In this document: positions 35,418 through 46,438 of the stretch, piece after piece
Position numbering within the stretch: position 1 is the first letter of the stretch
How the letters are laid out: each line of letters starts with the position of its first letter
Origin: Mesorhizobium sp.
GTDB taxonomy: Bacteria; Pseudomonadota; Alphaproteobacteria; Rhizobiales; Rhizobiaceae
Reading direction: 5' to 3'
Assembly: GCA_004020875.1 (NCBI GenBank)
Contig: SAPZ01000001.1
Location: forward strand, 372,001 to 436,000
DNA: 64,000 nt
Made by a program: the position numbers and the translations under genes
Notes under the pieces: generated by a model
Database searches by the model: none
The model's input: only the letters and a program-made list of their open reading frames with translations
Told to the model about the DNA's origin: nothing

Positions 35418-36671
35418 ATGACGAGACATTATTCGGCGCTTTCGCTCTTCAAGGAGGGCATAGCTGGTCAGACTGGATGGGTGAAGGCCTGGCGCTCACC
35501 CGATCCGAAGCCGCGCTATGACGCGATCATCATCGGGGGCGGCGGCCACGGCCTGGCGACGGCCTACTATCTCGCAAAGAATCATGGGGTCACCAACGTG
35601 GCCCTGCTGGAGAAGGGTTGGATCGGGGGCGGCAACACCGGCCGCAACACCACCGTGGTACGCTCCAATTACTTTTACCCGGAAAGCGCGGCGATCTATG
35701 GGCTGGCGCACAGTCTCTACAAGACGCTCTCGAAGGACCTGAACTATAATGTGATGCTTTCCCAGCGCGGCATCCTCACGCTCGCGCATAGCGAGGCGGC
35801 AATGGAAACCGCGGCGCGGTCCGTCAACGCCATACAGGTCAACGGCATCGACTGCGAATTGTTTTCCCTTGAGGACGTTCGCCGTGTCGTGCCGATCTAC
35901 AACTTCAGCCCGGATGCCCGCTATCCCGTCTATGGCGGCACCTGGCAGCCAAGCGGCGGCACCGCCCGCCACGACGCCGTCGCCTGGGGTTATGCGCGTG
36001 CGGCGAGTCGTCTCGGTGTGGACATCATCCAGAACTGCGAGATCACCGACTTCATCATCGAGAACGGGCGCTGCCGCGGTGTCGTCACCTCGCGCGGCGC
36101 GATCCGGGCCGAGCGTACAGGCATGGCGGTGGCCGGGCATTCGTCGGTGCTCGCGGCGAAGGCGGGATTCCGGCTGCCGGTCAATTCCTACGCGCTGCAG
36201 GCCTGCGTGTCCGAACCGGTCAAGCCGATCGTCGACACGGTTGTGATCTCGCCGGACACGAGCGTCTATGTCAGCCAGTCGGACAAGGGCGAACTGGTGA
36301 TCGGCGGTGCGCTCGACCGCATCCCGTCCTACGGCCAACGCGGCAACCTGCCGGTGCTGGAAGGTGTCATCGCCGGCATGCTCGAAATGTTCCCGATCTT
36401 CGGCCAGTTGAAGATGATGCGGCAATGGGCCGGCATCGTCGACGTGGTCCCGGATTCCTCACCCATCATCGGCGAATCGCCGCTGCCCGGACTTTTCCTC
36501 AATTGCGGCTGGGGCACGGGCGGCTTCAAGGCGATCCCAGCCGGCGGCACGCTGCTTGCCCATCTGCTTGCCACCGGCCAGCACCACGACGTCAGCCGGC
36601 CCTTCGACCTCGACCGCTTCGCCAGCGGCCGGCTGATCGACGAGGCGGCCGGCTCCGGCATTGCGCATTGA
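35418..36671 (+). CDS. soxB: Sarcosine oxidase beta subunit
   Basis: 417-residue flavoprotein subunit of heterotetrameric sarcosine oxidase, which oxidises sarcosine to glycine and transfers the methyl carbon to tetrahydrofolate or releases formaldehyde. The typical N-terminus (YSALSLFKEG, WRSPDPKPRYDAIIIGGGGHG) contains the FAD-binding glycine motif. Later blocks include GWIGGGNTGRNTTVVRSNY, YGGTWQPSGGTARHDAVAWG and NCGWGTGGFKAIPAGG. First gene of the B-D-A-G set; the SoxD start is 13 bases downstream. Confidence 0.95.
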   Translation: MTRHYSALSLFKEGIAGQTGWVKAWRSPDPKPRYDAIIIGGGGHGLATAYYLAKNHGVTNVALLEKGWIGGGNTGRNTTVVRSNYFYPESAAIYGLAHSLYKTLSKDLNYNVMLSQRGILTLAHSEAAMETAARSVNAIQVNGIDCELFSLEDVRRVVPIYNFSPDARYPVYGGTWQPSGGTARHDAVAWGYARAASRLGVDIIQNCEITDFIIENGRCRGVVTSRGAIRAERTGMAVAGHSSVLAAKAGFRLPVNSYALQACVSEPVKPIVDTVVISPDTSVYVSQSDKGELVIGGALDRIPSYGQRGNLPVLEGVIAGMLEMFPIFGQLKMMRQWAGIVDVVPDSSPIIGESPLPGLFLNCGWGTGGFKAIPAGGTLLAHLLATGQHHDVSRPFDLDRFASGRLIDEAAGSGIAH

Positions 36672-36684
36672 AGGTGTAGAAAAG

Positions 36685-36951
36685 ATGCAGCTCTTTCCTT
36701 GTCCCTTCTGCGGGCCGCGCGAAGAAAGCGAGTTCCAATATGGCGGCGAGGCCGGCAATCTGAGGCCCGATAGGGACGTGACGGCCGAGCGTTGGGCCGA
36801 TTATCTCCATATGCGCGACAATCCGAAGGGACCGACGCGGGAGATCTGGGTGCATATGACCTGCGGCGAGTTCTTCGCGATGAGCCGCGACAGCGTCAAT
36901 CACAAGGTGTCGGGCTCTTCCGTGCTCGGCGATGTGGAGCACGGAAGATGA
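36685..36951 (+). CDS. soxD: Sarcosine oxidase delta subunit
   Basis: 88-residue zinc-binding small subunit. ATG 36685 is chosen because it gives the canonical start MQLFPCPFCGPREESEF; an upstream extension would only add end-of-soxB sequence. The zinc site is CPFC plus the later HMTCGEFF. The stop overlaps the soxA start in ATGA, so alpha and delta subunits are translationally coupled. Confidence 0.95.
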   Translation: MQLFPCPFCGPREESEFQYGGEAGNLRPDRDVTAERWADYLHMRDNPKGPTREIWVHMTCGEFFAMSRDSVNHKVSGSSVLGDVEHGR

Positions 36952-39827
36952 GCGCTTCCCGTCTCGCCGCCGGCGGCAGCGACATCGACCGCGACCGCCC
37001 GCTGACCTTCACCTTTGACGGCAGGCGCGTCGAGGGTTTCGCGGGCGACACGATCGCCTCCGCCTTGCTGGCCGGCGGCCAGACTGTGGTCGGCCGTAGC
37101 TTCAAATACCATCGGCCGCGTGGCATCTGGGGCTCCGGCGTCGAAGAGCCCAACGCGCTCGTCGATGTCGAGGGCGCGGCCGGACGGGTGCCGAATGCGC
37201 GCGCCACCACCGTGCAAGCTGCAGACGGCATCACAGTCAGGAGCGTCAACGCTTCGCCGACGGCCGAGAACGACCGCAACGCGGTTCTGGATCGCTTCGC
37301 CCGCTTCCTGCCTGCGGCCTTCTACTACAAGACCTTCATGTGGCCAGACTGGCACCTGTTCGAGCCGCGCATCCGCGCCATGGCTGGGCTTGGCGTCGTC
37401 GACAGCGACTGGCAGCCGCGTAAGGTCTCGGACCAGGTCAACCACCATTGCGACGTCCTGGTGGTCGGCGCCGGGCCGGCCGGTCTTGCCGCGGCAGCCA
37501 GCGCCGCGGCGGCCGGGCACTCGGTCGTCCTGGCCGACGACGGTGCGCATCCCGGCGGGTCGCTGCGTCATCGCGCCGGCGAAGTCGATGGCGTCGAGGG
37601 CAAGGCGTGGGTCGAGGTGACGGTTGCCGGGCTGAAGGGCGCCGGCCAGCTGGTGCTGAGCGACACGACCGCCTTTGGGCTTTACGACCATAATCTGGTC
37701 GCGCTCAACCAGCGCCACGCCGACGGCAGGCCGGACACGCTTTGGCGTGTGCGGCCTCGCCGCATCGTGCTAGCGACGGGCGCGATCGAACGGCCTGTTC
37801 CGTTCGCCAACAACGACCTCCCGGGAATCCTGTCCGCCGATGCGGCGCTCAGCTATCTGCGCCGGCATGGCGTTCTTGTCGGCCGGGAAGTTGTGGTCGC
37901 GACCAACAACGACAGCGCCTATGAACCGGCCTTGGCGTTGGCCGCGGCAGGCGCCTCGGTGACCGTGGTCGACTGCCGGCGCGATGGCGGTGCGCAAGCG
38001 AAGACCCGCATTCGCGTCCTGGCTGGGCGTACGGTGGCGGCGGCGCGTGGGCGCAGCGCTGTCCAGGGTGTCCTGCTGGACGAAGGCACGACCCTCGCGG
38101 CCGATTGCGTGCTCATCTCCGGTGGCTGGACGCCCACGGTGCATCTGTTCTCGCAGGCAAAAGGCAAGCTCGCCTGGAGCGACCAACTTGCGGCTTTCAT
38201 TCCGGGCGAGGCCATTGGTGAGATTGCCGTCGCCGGCGCCGTGGCTGGCACTGTCTCGCTTTCGGATGCATTGGCCAGCGGTGCGGCGGCCCCCGGTGAC
38301 TTCGGCTCATCGTCGCCAGCGCCTCGCGGCACGGGAACGGAGGCAACGCTCGGCGTCGTCAGCCTGTGGCCGAAACCCAAGGCCAGGGGTCGCGTCTGGG
38401 TCGACTATCAGAGCGACGTCACCGCCAGGGATGTCGAGCTCGCGGCGCGGGAGAATTTCGTCTCGGTCGAGCACCTGAAGCGCTACACCACGCTCGGCAT
38501 GGCGACCGATCAGGGCAAGACTTCGAACCTGAACGGCCTGGCGCTGCTGGCGGATATCACCGGGCGCGGCATCCCGGATGTTGGCACTACGACCTACCGG
38601 CCGCCCTTCACGCCTGTTCCGTTCGCTAGCCTGGCCGGGTCGCGCCGGGGCAGCATGCACGTTCCAGTCCGCCGTCTTCCGCTGGAGGCAAATCATCGCC
38701 GCGCTGGCGGCGTGTTCCAGGAATATGGCGGCTGGCTGAGGCCGGCCTACTATGGCGGCGGGGAAGCGGACGCCTCGATCCAGGAGGAGGCGCGACGAGC
38801 CCGGCAATCCGTGGCGCTCTTCGACGGCTCTACGCTCGGCAAGATCGAGGTAATCGGCCCGCGCGCGGCCGAGTTCGTCGACTTCATCTATTACAACACC
38901 ATGTCGACCCTCAAGCCGGGCCATTGCCGCTATGGGTTCATGCTTTCGGAAAATGGCGTCGTCTTCGATGACGGGGTGCTTGTTCGCCTGGACGAGCATC
39001 GCTTCATCGTCTCCTGCTCGTCGTCGCATGTCGCCGCCGTGCACGCGCGCCTCGAGGAATGGCGGCAGGACCGCTTCGGCCGCGATGCGGTCTATATCCA
39101 CAACGCCACCGCGCAATACGCCACTTTGACCGTTTCGGGTCCGAATGCGCGTCAGGTCATGGAAGCGCTTGACCTGGGCGTAGCACTTGATGATGCGAGT
39201 CTGCCGCATATGGCCGTCGCTGCCGGCCGCTTTGCCGGTGACGAGGTGCGCATCGCCAGGGTCTCCTTCACCGGCGACCGCAGCTACGAGATCTCCATCC
39301 GCGCCGACCGGGCCGAGGCGCTGTGGGCAAGGATGCAGCAGGAGGGCCGCGCCTTCGACGCGGTGCTGCTCGGGCTTGAATCGCTGATGATCCTGCGCGC
39401 CGAGAAGGGCTACATCGTCATCGGCAAGGACACCGACGGAACCACCATGCCGCACGATCTCGGCGTCGCTGGACCGCGGACCAAACGCGCGGACGAGTTC
39501 GTCGGCCGGCGCTCGCTTTTCACGGAAGCGGCAAACGGCACGGACCGCAACCGGCTCGTCGGCCTGGCTGTCCGCGAAGGCGAGGCGCCGCTGGCCACCG
39601 GCGCGCATGGCGTGGAGAAGCGCGACGGTCGGCTCAGAAGCATCGGCTTCGTCACCTCCAGCTATCAGAGCCCGGCCCTGGGACGCCCGGTTGCGCTGGC
39701 GCTCATCGAACGGGGCCCGGCGCGGCACGGCGAGACCATCGACGTTCAACATCTGGGTGTCGTGCGGCAGGCAACGATCGTCGCGCCATGCGCCCTCGAT
39801 CCGGAGGGGAGGCGGCTCCATGCGTAA
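36948..39827 (+). CDS. soxA: Sarcosine oxidase alpha subunit
   Basis: 959-residue large subunit. Domains: N-terminal ferredoxin-like region (about 20-100, FKYHRPRGIWGSG), NAD-binding Rossmann domain (from about 165, DVLVVGAGPAGLAAAAS), a second redox region ending with the short loop SGGWTPTVHLFSQ, and a C-terminal GcvT-like folate-binding domain (about 620-940, with VSFTGDRSYEISI and EKGYIVIGKDTDG). Start at 36948 overlaps soxD by 4 bases; the end overlaps soxG by 8. Length is close to the usual 960-1000. Confidence 0.95.
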   Translation: MSASRLAAGGSDIDRDRPLTFTFDGRRVEGFAGDTIASALLAGGQTVVGRSFKYHRPRGIWGSGVEEPNALVDVEGAAGRVPNARATTVQAADGITVRSVNASPTAENDRNAVLDRFARFLPAAFYYKTFMWPDWHLFEPRIRAMAGLGVVDSDWQPRKVSDQVNHHCDVLVVGAGPAGLAAAASAAAAGHSVVLADDGAHPGGSLRHRAGEVDGVEGKAWVEVTVAGLKGAGQLVLSDTTAFGLYDHNLVALNQRHADGRPDTLWRVRPRRIVLATGAIERPVPFANNDLPGILSADAALSYLRRHGVLVGREVVVATNNDSAYEPALALAAAGASVTVVDCRRDGGAQAKTRIRVLAGRTVAAARGRSAVQGVLLDEGTTLAADCVLISGGWTPTVHLFSQAKGKLAWSDQLAAFIPGEAIGEIAVAGAVAGTVSLSDALASGAAAPGDFGSSSPAPRGTGTEATLGVVSLWPKPKARGRVWVDYQSDVTARDVELAARENFVSVEHLKRYTTLGMATDQGKTSNLNGLALLADITGRGIPDVGTTTYRPPFTPVPFASLAGSRRGSMHVPVRRLPLEANHRRAGGVFQEYGGWLRPAYYGGGEADASIQEEARRARQSVALFDGSTLGKIEVIGPRAAEFVDFIYYNTMSTLKPGHCRYGFMLSENGVVFDDGVLVRLDEHRFIVSCSSSHVAAVHARLEEWRQDRFGRDAVYIHNATAQYATLTVSGPNARQVMEALDLGVALDDASLPHMAVAAGRFAGDEVRIARVSFTGDRSYEISIRADRAEALWARMQQEGRAFDAVLLGLESLMILRAEKGYIVIGKDTDGTTMPHDLGVAGPRTKRADEFVGRRSLFTEAANGTDRNRLVGLAVREGEAPLATGAHGVEKRDGRLRSIGFVTSSYQSPALGRPVALALIERGPARHGETIDVQHLGVVRQATIVAPCALDPEGRRLHA

Positions 39828-40344
39828 CCTTGCCGAAAAATGGCCGGCAACGCCCGATTTCGCCATAGCGACGCTGAACAAGGACGGCGTCACCGTGCGG
39901 ACAGTTAGCGGGCTGAACCAGCTTCTGGTCAGCGGCGACCTGACGGCCTGGTCGAAGGCTTCGGGGCTTGCCGGCGAAGGCGTCGGCGCCGGCGCGGTTG
40001 CCAGCGGCGACACATACATGGTGCGAATCGCGCGCGACCGGCTTCTTGCGGTCGGGGAACAGCCGTTCCCCATCGCGGCCGGTTGGCATGCGGCCGGCTT
40101 CGCGGTCACGGTCATGAATGCCGGACTGCACGTGTTCGAGATCGAGGGGCCGGAGCTGGATCGCCTGACCGCCAGGGGCACGGCGCTCGATCCGGGAGCG
40201 GCAAGCCCCTCGGCTTCGATTCTTTTTGCCGGTATCGGCGTCCTCTTCTACCGGTTCGGCAACCCCGGGCGAGCGCGTCTCCACGTCGACCGGGGCCTTG
40301 CTCCGTATCTTTGGGAATGGCTCGAACAGGCGCAAGTGTTGTAG
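39820..40344 (+). CDS. soxG: Sarcosine oxidase gamma subunit
   Basis: 174-residue small subunit resembling a shortened folate-binding GcvT-like fold. Start at ATG 39820 inside the last codons of soxA. Recognised from position and from blocks such as LTAWSKASGL, DRLLAVGE and HVDRGLAPYLWEWL. It completes the four-subunit enzyme. No folate genes (glyA, folD, purU) are attached here, unlike many sox operons. Confidence 0.9.
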   Translation: MRNLAEKWPATPDFAIATLNKDGVTVRTVSGLNQLLVSGDLTAWSKASGLAGEGVGAGAVASGDTYMVRIARDRLLAVGEQPFPIAAGWHAAGFAVTVMNAGLHVFEIEGPELDRLTARGTALDPGAASPSASILFAGIGVLFYRFGNPGRARLHVDRGLAPYLWEWLEQAQVL

Positions 40345-40396
40345 CGGGAATGGTTTCGGGTCTATCTAGCCGGCGTTCAATCTTGGCCCGTCCGCT

Positions 40397-41059
40397 ATGC
40401 TCTCCGATTCCAATGCTGATGACGTCGTGCGGCGGTCCGGTCTGATCGGCAACACCAAGGTGACGCGCGAGGACTGGATGAACCTCGCGCTGGAGACGCT
40501 GATCTCCGAGGGCGTCGAGGCGGTGCGCGTGCTGGCGCTCGGGCAGAAGCTGAACGTCTCCCGGTCCAGTTTCTACTGGTACTTCAAGAGCCGCCAGGAC
40601 CTGCTCGACCAACTTCTGGACCACTGGCGCAACAACAACACGCGTTTCATTGTCGAGCAGGCCGGCAGGCCGGCCGCGTCGATCACACAGGCCGTGCTCA
40701 ACATCTTCGAGTGCTGGCTGGATCAGAAGCTGTTCAATCCGCGGCTCGACTTCGCTGTGCGCGCCTGGTCGCGCCAGTCCGCAAAGGTGCACCGGATCGT
40801 CAACGAGGAGGACGACGCGCGTGTCGACGCCATCCGCGCCATGTTCTCGCGGCACGGCTATGCGGACACGGAAGCCTTCGTGCGGGCGCGCGTCCTCTAC
40901 TTCACGCAGATCGGCTATTACTCCCTCGAGATCGTCGAGCCGGTCAGCAACCGTCTGTTCCTGACCCCGGCCTATTTGCTCACGCATACGGGCAAGGAAC
41001 CTCGCGCAGGCGAGGTCGAGGCCTTTGCCGAAAAGATGCTGGCGAAAAGCCCCGGCTGA
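40397..41059 (+). CDS. TetR/AcrR-family transcriptional regulator
   Basis: 220-residue regulator with the N-terminal helix-turn-helix (about residues 28-72: VRVLALGQKLNVSRSSFYWYFKSR) and a helical ligand-binding domain. It begins 52 bases after soxG on the same strand, so it may be co-transcribed with sarcosine oxidase and control it; the palindrome at 35245-35264 is a candidate site. Ligand unknown. Confidence 0.93.
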   Translation: MLSDSNADDVVRRSGLIGNTKVTREDWMNLALETLISEGVEAVRVLALGQKLNVSRSSFYWYFKSRQDLLDQLLDHWRNNNTRFIVEQAGRPAASITQAVLNIFECWLDQKLFNPRLDFAVRAWSRQSAKVHRIVNEEDDARVDAIRAMFSRHGYADTEAFVRARVLYFTQIGYYSLEIVEPVSNRLFLTPAYLLTHTGKEPRAGEVEAFAEKMLAKSPG

Positions 41060-41137
41060 CGAGCCTCCATCCGCGAACGATGGCCAGGAGCGGCTCTGTC
41101 GCCTATATAGGCGTTTTTTCAGCCTGATCGCCGTTCC

Positions 41138-42478
41138 GTGAACCCTGCCCCCCGCCTGCAAGCCACAATCGAACTTATGCATGAAGTCGATAGCGTCGCG
41201 CGTCCGGCCGATGCTGTCGTCTCGGCCTGGTTTCGGGCCCGGCGCTATATCGGCGACAGGGACCGTGGCCAGATTTTGGAGTTGCTTTATGGACTTCTGC
41301 GCCACCATGCACGGCTTGGCTGGTGGCTGGCGAGACATGGGCGCGAGGATACGCCCCGCAACCGGCTGCTCGCATGGCTCACGCTGAAGGAAGCGAAGAC
41401 GCCCGATCAGATCGAACGCCTGTTCAACGGCGCGAAATTCGCGCCTGCCATGCTGACGGATCACGAGCACGCGCTGCTGGTCAAATTGCGGGGATGCACG
41501 ATCGGCCATCCCGACATGCCGGAAGAGGTGCGCCTCGAATGCCCGTCCTGGGCGGCCGATCCGCTGCGCCGCCGCTTCGGGGAAGCGTTCGGGGACGAGA
41601 TGGCCGCGCTTCTGGCGCCGGCGCCACTTGACCTGCGTGTCAATCCGATCAAATCGACGCGCGAGGCCATGCTCTGCGCAATGAAAGACCTTGGCTTGCG
41701 AGCGGAGGCCTCGGCCATGGCTCCTTACGGCATTCGCGTGCTGGAGCGCCCGTCGCTGGCGAGCCTGCCGATGCTCAGAACCGGTGAGGTCGAGATCCAG
41801 GACGAGGGTTCGCAGCTCGTCGCCATGCTGGTCGACGCCCGGCCGGGCGAGCGCGTGGTCGATTTCTGCGCCGGAGCCGGCGGCAAGACGCTGGCCATCG
41901 CCGCGCAGATGAAAAACAAGGGCCACGTCGTCGCCTGCGACGTCATGGAAGGCCGTTTGAAGCGCGGCGCCGAGCGCTTCCGGCAGGCAGGATTGCACAA
42001 CATCGAGACCAGGCTTCTGGCCGGCGAAACGGATCGCTGGATCAAGCGCCACAAGGGCGGTTTCGATCGCGTGCTGGTGGACGTGCCATGCAGCGGCACC
42101 GGCACCTGGCGACGCAATCCCGATGCACGCTGGCGCTCGCCGGAGGAACAGGGTCTGGACAAGCTCGTGTCGTTGCAAGCCCGGATTCTGGCGAGTGCGG
42201 CACGCCTGGTGAAGCCCGGCGGTCGGCTGGTTTACGCGACATGCTCCATGCTGCCCGAGGAGAATGAGGACCAGGTGGCAGCGTTCCTGGCGGCGTATCC
42301 CGCATTTCGTGCCGTGCCGCTCAGCGAGGCCGCGCCGCAACTGACGGCTTCAGCCCATACCGACTATCTGTCGCTGACACCCGCCCGCAACGATACCGAC
42401 GGCTTCTTTGCCGCCGTGATGCAGCGAGAAGGCGCGCTCACGCCCGAGCGTGCGCTGACAAAGGACAAAGCCGAGTAA
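41138..42478 (+). CDS. RsmB/NOP-family RNA (cytosine-5) methyltransferase
   Basis: 446-residue enzyme methylating cytosine C5 in rRNA (RsmB, 16S C967 type) or a related RNA. Start at GTG 41138. The N-terminal 130 or so residues form a NusB-like RNA-binding domain. The AdoMet motif is VVDFCAGAGGKTLAIA (about 245-260). The two catalytic cysteines are in VDVPCSGTGTWRRNPD and YATCSMLPEENEDQV. Length and order fit RsmB. Probably a housekeeping gene. Confidence 0.92.
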   Translation: MNPAPRLQATIELMHEVDSVARPADAVVSAWFRARRYIGDRDRGQILELLYGLLRHHARLGWWLARHGREDTPRNRLLAWLTLKEAKTPDQIERLFNGAKFAPAMLTDHEHALLVKLRGCTIGHPDMPEEVRLECPSWAADPLRRRFGEAFGDEMAALLAPAPLDLRVNPIKSTREAMLCAMKDLGLRAEASAMAPYGIRVLERPSLASLPMLRTGEVEIQDEGSQLVAMLVDARPGERVVDFCAGAGGKTLAIAAQMKNKGHVVACDVMEGRLKRGAERFRQAGLHNIETRLLAGETDRWIKRHKGGFDRVLVDVPCSGTGTWRRNPDARWRSPEEQGLDKLVSLQARILASAARLVKPGGRLVYATCSMLPEENEDQVAAFLAAYPAFRAVPLSEAAPQLTASAHTDYLSLTPARNDTDGFFAAVMQREGALTPERALTKDKAE

Positions 42479-42492
42479 GCCGGTCCAGCGGC

Positions 42493-44526
<2,034 letters not shown>

Positions 44527-44595
44527 CGCCTCGACGTATAGGCTGCCGGCCAAGCGAATTCAATTAAGCTCGATTCGGGCTCCCGAAAGGATGCG

Positions 44596-44775
44596 GTGGG
44601 ACTGTCTGCTGCCGACGCTCCGGCTTCCATCGGGTTTTTGACGTCCGCGAAGGGCTGGCAGCGGGAGACCGCGACATTGAGACCCACTATCGACGAAGTA
44701 CTTTTGGCGGACAGCCAATCAGAGACCGAGCGCCTATGCCGCCAGCAGCAACGCCTGGAGCGCGAGCTTTGCTGA
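44596..44775 (+). CDS. Possible small coiled-coil protein, phage-like
   Basis: A 59-residue frame from GTG 44596, with AAAGGA 4 bases upstream, encodes an N-terminal part followed by LRPTIDEVLLADSQSETERL and a charged coiled-coil end (CRQQQRLERELC). Its stop overlaps the TTG start of the next (broken) frame, the arrangement of small paired phage or mobile-element genes. I do not recognise the family. It lies in the decayed patch between ygiQ and the recombinase remnant. Confidence 0.35.
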   Translation: MGLSAADAPASIGFLTSAKGWQRETATLRPTIDEVLLADSQSETERLCRQQQRLERELC

Positions 44776-45030
44776 AGGTCGGATTGCTGATCGCGGTTTT
44801 CGGCGCCATCGGCGGTCTGTGGTGGCGCATCGAAGCCGCGATCGAGCAGCGCGGGACGAGATCAAGAAGAATGCACGCGACGCGAATGTCAGGGGCGACA
44901 TGGCGATGGCCTCAATCTCCCTGCTGGGGAACAGCTTGCCGCGCACAAGCTGTACGTTACCGCAACCTACATCACCAAGGCCGGTTTGCCTCAGTTCCGC
45001 GACGAGGCGATGACAGGTGCTGGTTCTTAA
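44769..45030 (+). pseudogene. Frameshifted small membrane-protein gene, phage-like
   Basis: Three reading frames carry successive parts of what looks like one protein. First comes a membrane helix (VGLLIAVFGAIGGLWWRIEAA, frame of 44769). A charged piece follows (RDEIKKNARDANVR, next frame). Last is EQLAAHKLYVTATYITKAGL with a stop at 45028-45030 (third frame). Two indels would restore one ORF of about 85 residues. The last piece recalls small phage-associated proteins, but from memory only. Coupled to the small ORF upstream. Confidence 0.4.
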
Positions 45031-45106
45031 GGGCAGCGTGTCCACGCGAGCGGATGGTTCGCTTTATCGAAGCCGACAAGTTGGCCAGGAAGCTCCTGCC
45101 GGGGGA

Positions 45107-45313
45107 CTAAAGATCCCGGCTATAACGGTGAAATAGCCTCAGCTTATCGGGATATCCGATGCGCACCTCCGACTGGCATTTCTCGCACCTGTATTTGCCG
45201 ATGACTTTAAACCAAGATCCCTTCCTGACGAGCGGATGTCCGCAGTAAGGGCATTCGAGGGTCAGAGTGGCATCACTTAGTTCGAGAGGGATGGTCACAG
45301 CAACGCACCTCAT
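45107..45313 (-). CDS. Small zinc-ribbon protein, function unknown
   Basis: 68-residue protein from ATG 45313 (MRCVAVTIPLELSD). Two cysteine pairs, CPYC and CEKC, are 20 residues apart with a basic segment between, the pattern of a zinc ribbon. The end reads GYPDKLRLFHRYSRDL. No other domain. It is the only intact-looking gene in the decayed patch. It could bind nucleic acid or a protein partner; no function is assigned. An upstream in-frame start would add 25 residues with no better support. Confidence 0.55.
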   Translation of the reverse strand: MRCVAVTIPLELSDATLTLECPYCGHPLVRKGSWFKVIGKYRCEKCQSEVRIGYPDKLRLFHRYSRDL

Positions 45314-45496
45314 CAGGGCACACAACTCCCGAGTGACACTAGCAATGATAGTAAGCTGGGCGCGTTGACCGAGATCAAGCCAGCGCAATTTTGATCGACC
45401 GGATCTTCATATTAGCTATCGCTGATGTAAATCCAGGCTGCCATTCCTGAGACATGCGACGAGCTCGCGCCTTTAGTAGGTCAGGAGTTCATGGTC

Positions 45497-45672
45497 ATGA
45501 AATACATTGCCCTCACGATACTTGCCTGACGCTCACTGGCTGTGTGCATGACAGCTGCCGCGTTCCCCCCAGCCAGGCGCAGCGCGATTGCCGTCGGCAC
45601 GAGTCTTCTTCGAAAATCGAACCCGCCCTTGGCTACAAGGGATTCAAGCGGCCAATCCCCTGTCCTTTATGA
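45497..45672 (+). pseudogene. Small lipoprotein gene with a frameshift in the signal peptide
   Basis: ATG 45497, with AGGAG 9 bases upstream, opens a signal-peptide-like start (MKYIALTILA) that hits TGA at 45527. One base of frame shift continues it as LTLTGCVHDSCRVPP, a lipobox (LTGC), followed by a short tail ending KGFKRPIPCPL. A single-base indel therefore separates the two halves of a plausible 50-60-residue lipoprotein. Either a real mutation or a sequencing error. Confidence 0.4.
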
Positions 45673-45892
45673 GGGGACGGAAGTGCCGTGGTTCCGCAAG
45701 ATTTCCTGGCATCGGCATCGCTCGGCGACCTGAAGATGGATGCAGAGGGTATTCAGCCAGATCCCTCGCGAATTTTCGCTACTCGCCCAAATCCCTCTTA
45801 AGCTGATCGGTATGGCTGTGCCCTCGGCTTTCCTCTTCCATTACCCCGAACTGCGCTGGAACCATCCTTTGCATCCGTGCTTTACTCCGCCT

Positions 45893-46397
45893 ATGAGATT
45901 CCGGCATGTTGAGACTGTTAGCTACGACCGGCGCCTCGAGGCCCCCGGTCGGGAATACAACCGCGTCCTCGATGCCTATCTCAATGGGATGATTTCGGAC
46001 GCCGAGTCCGAGCAGCGATTGCTCGAGCCACCGAACGCCAGCGCCTCGAAGCAGAACTCGCACTACGCCGAAGCCACTAACGGTGGTGAGCCTCAAGCCG
46101 GCGCTCGTTGCTCGATCCCAGCACGACCTCGAAACGCTTCAGACTGCGATCGACGCGAACGGCTTCGGTTTGGAGGAAGTCAAGGCGGCGGTCCGCAATC
46201 TCGTCTCCAAGGTCCCGGCGTACCTGCCGAAGCCAGGCGAACAGCCGCAGATCAGGATTGACGGTTGCCTGTCGACCCTGATCGACGAAGACCTTGCTCG
46301 AAGTGTCTCCTTCGGGGGAGCAATGATAGCGGGAGCGCGCTACCGCTTTTCCCCCCACTCAGAAGCATTGCGGTATTTTCTGCGGTGTAGGGACTGA
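45893..46397 (+). pseudogene. Broken gene resembling the C-terminal part of a serine recombinase
   Basis: Successive frames hold REYNRVLDAYLNGMISDAE (frame of 45893), then ARATERQRLEAELAL (from 46021), then a longer piece with DLETLQTAIDANG, VKAAVRNLVSKV and IRIDGCLSTLIDED (from 46083). The coiled-coil followed by a short sheet-rich end matches the layout of the C-terminal region of large serine recombinases. The catalytic N-terminal domain is not found. At least two indels separate the pieces. It supports past mobile DNA here. Confidence 0.45.
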
Positions 46398-46438
46398 GGA
46401 CTGTCTTGGTGCTGCAAGGATGGCCGTCGTAATGCAGG

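Noticed and set aside
38307..42340. Overlapping long minus-strand frames (624 and 742 codons) opposite soxA, soxG, the TetR gene and the RsmB-type gene
   Set aside because: The plus-strand genes have clear motifs and coupling; the minus frames are compositionally typical shadows.
45673..45892. Search for more of the recombinase-like gene or another ORF upstream
   Set aside because: No catalytic recombinase domain or other convincing coding sequence was found in any frame.
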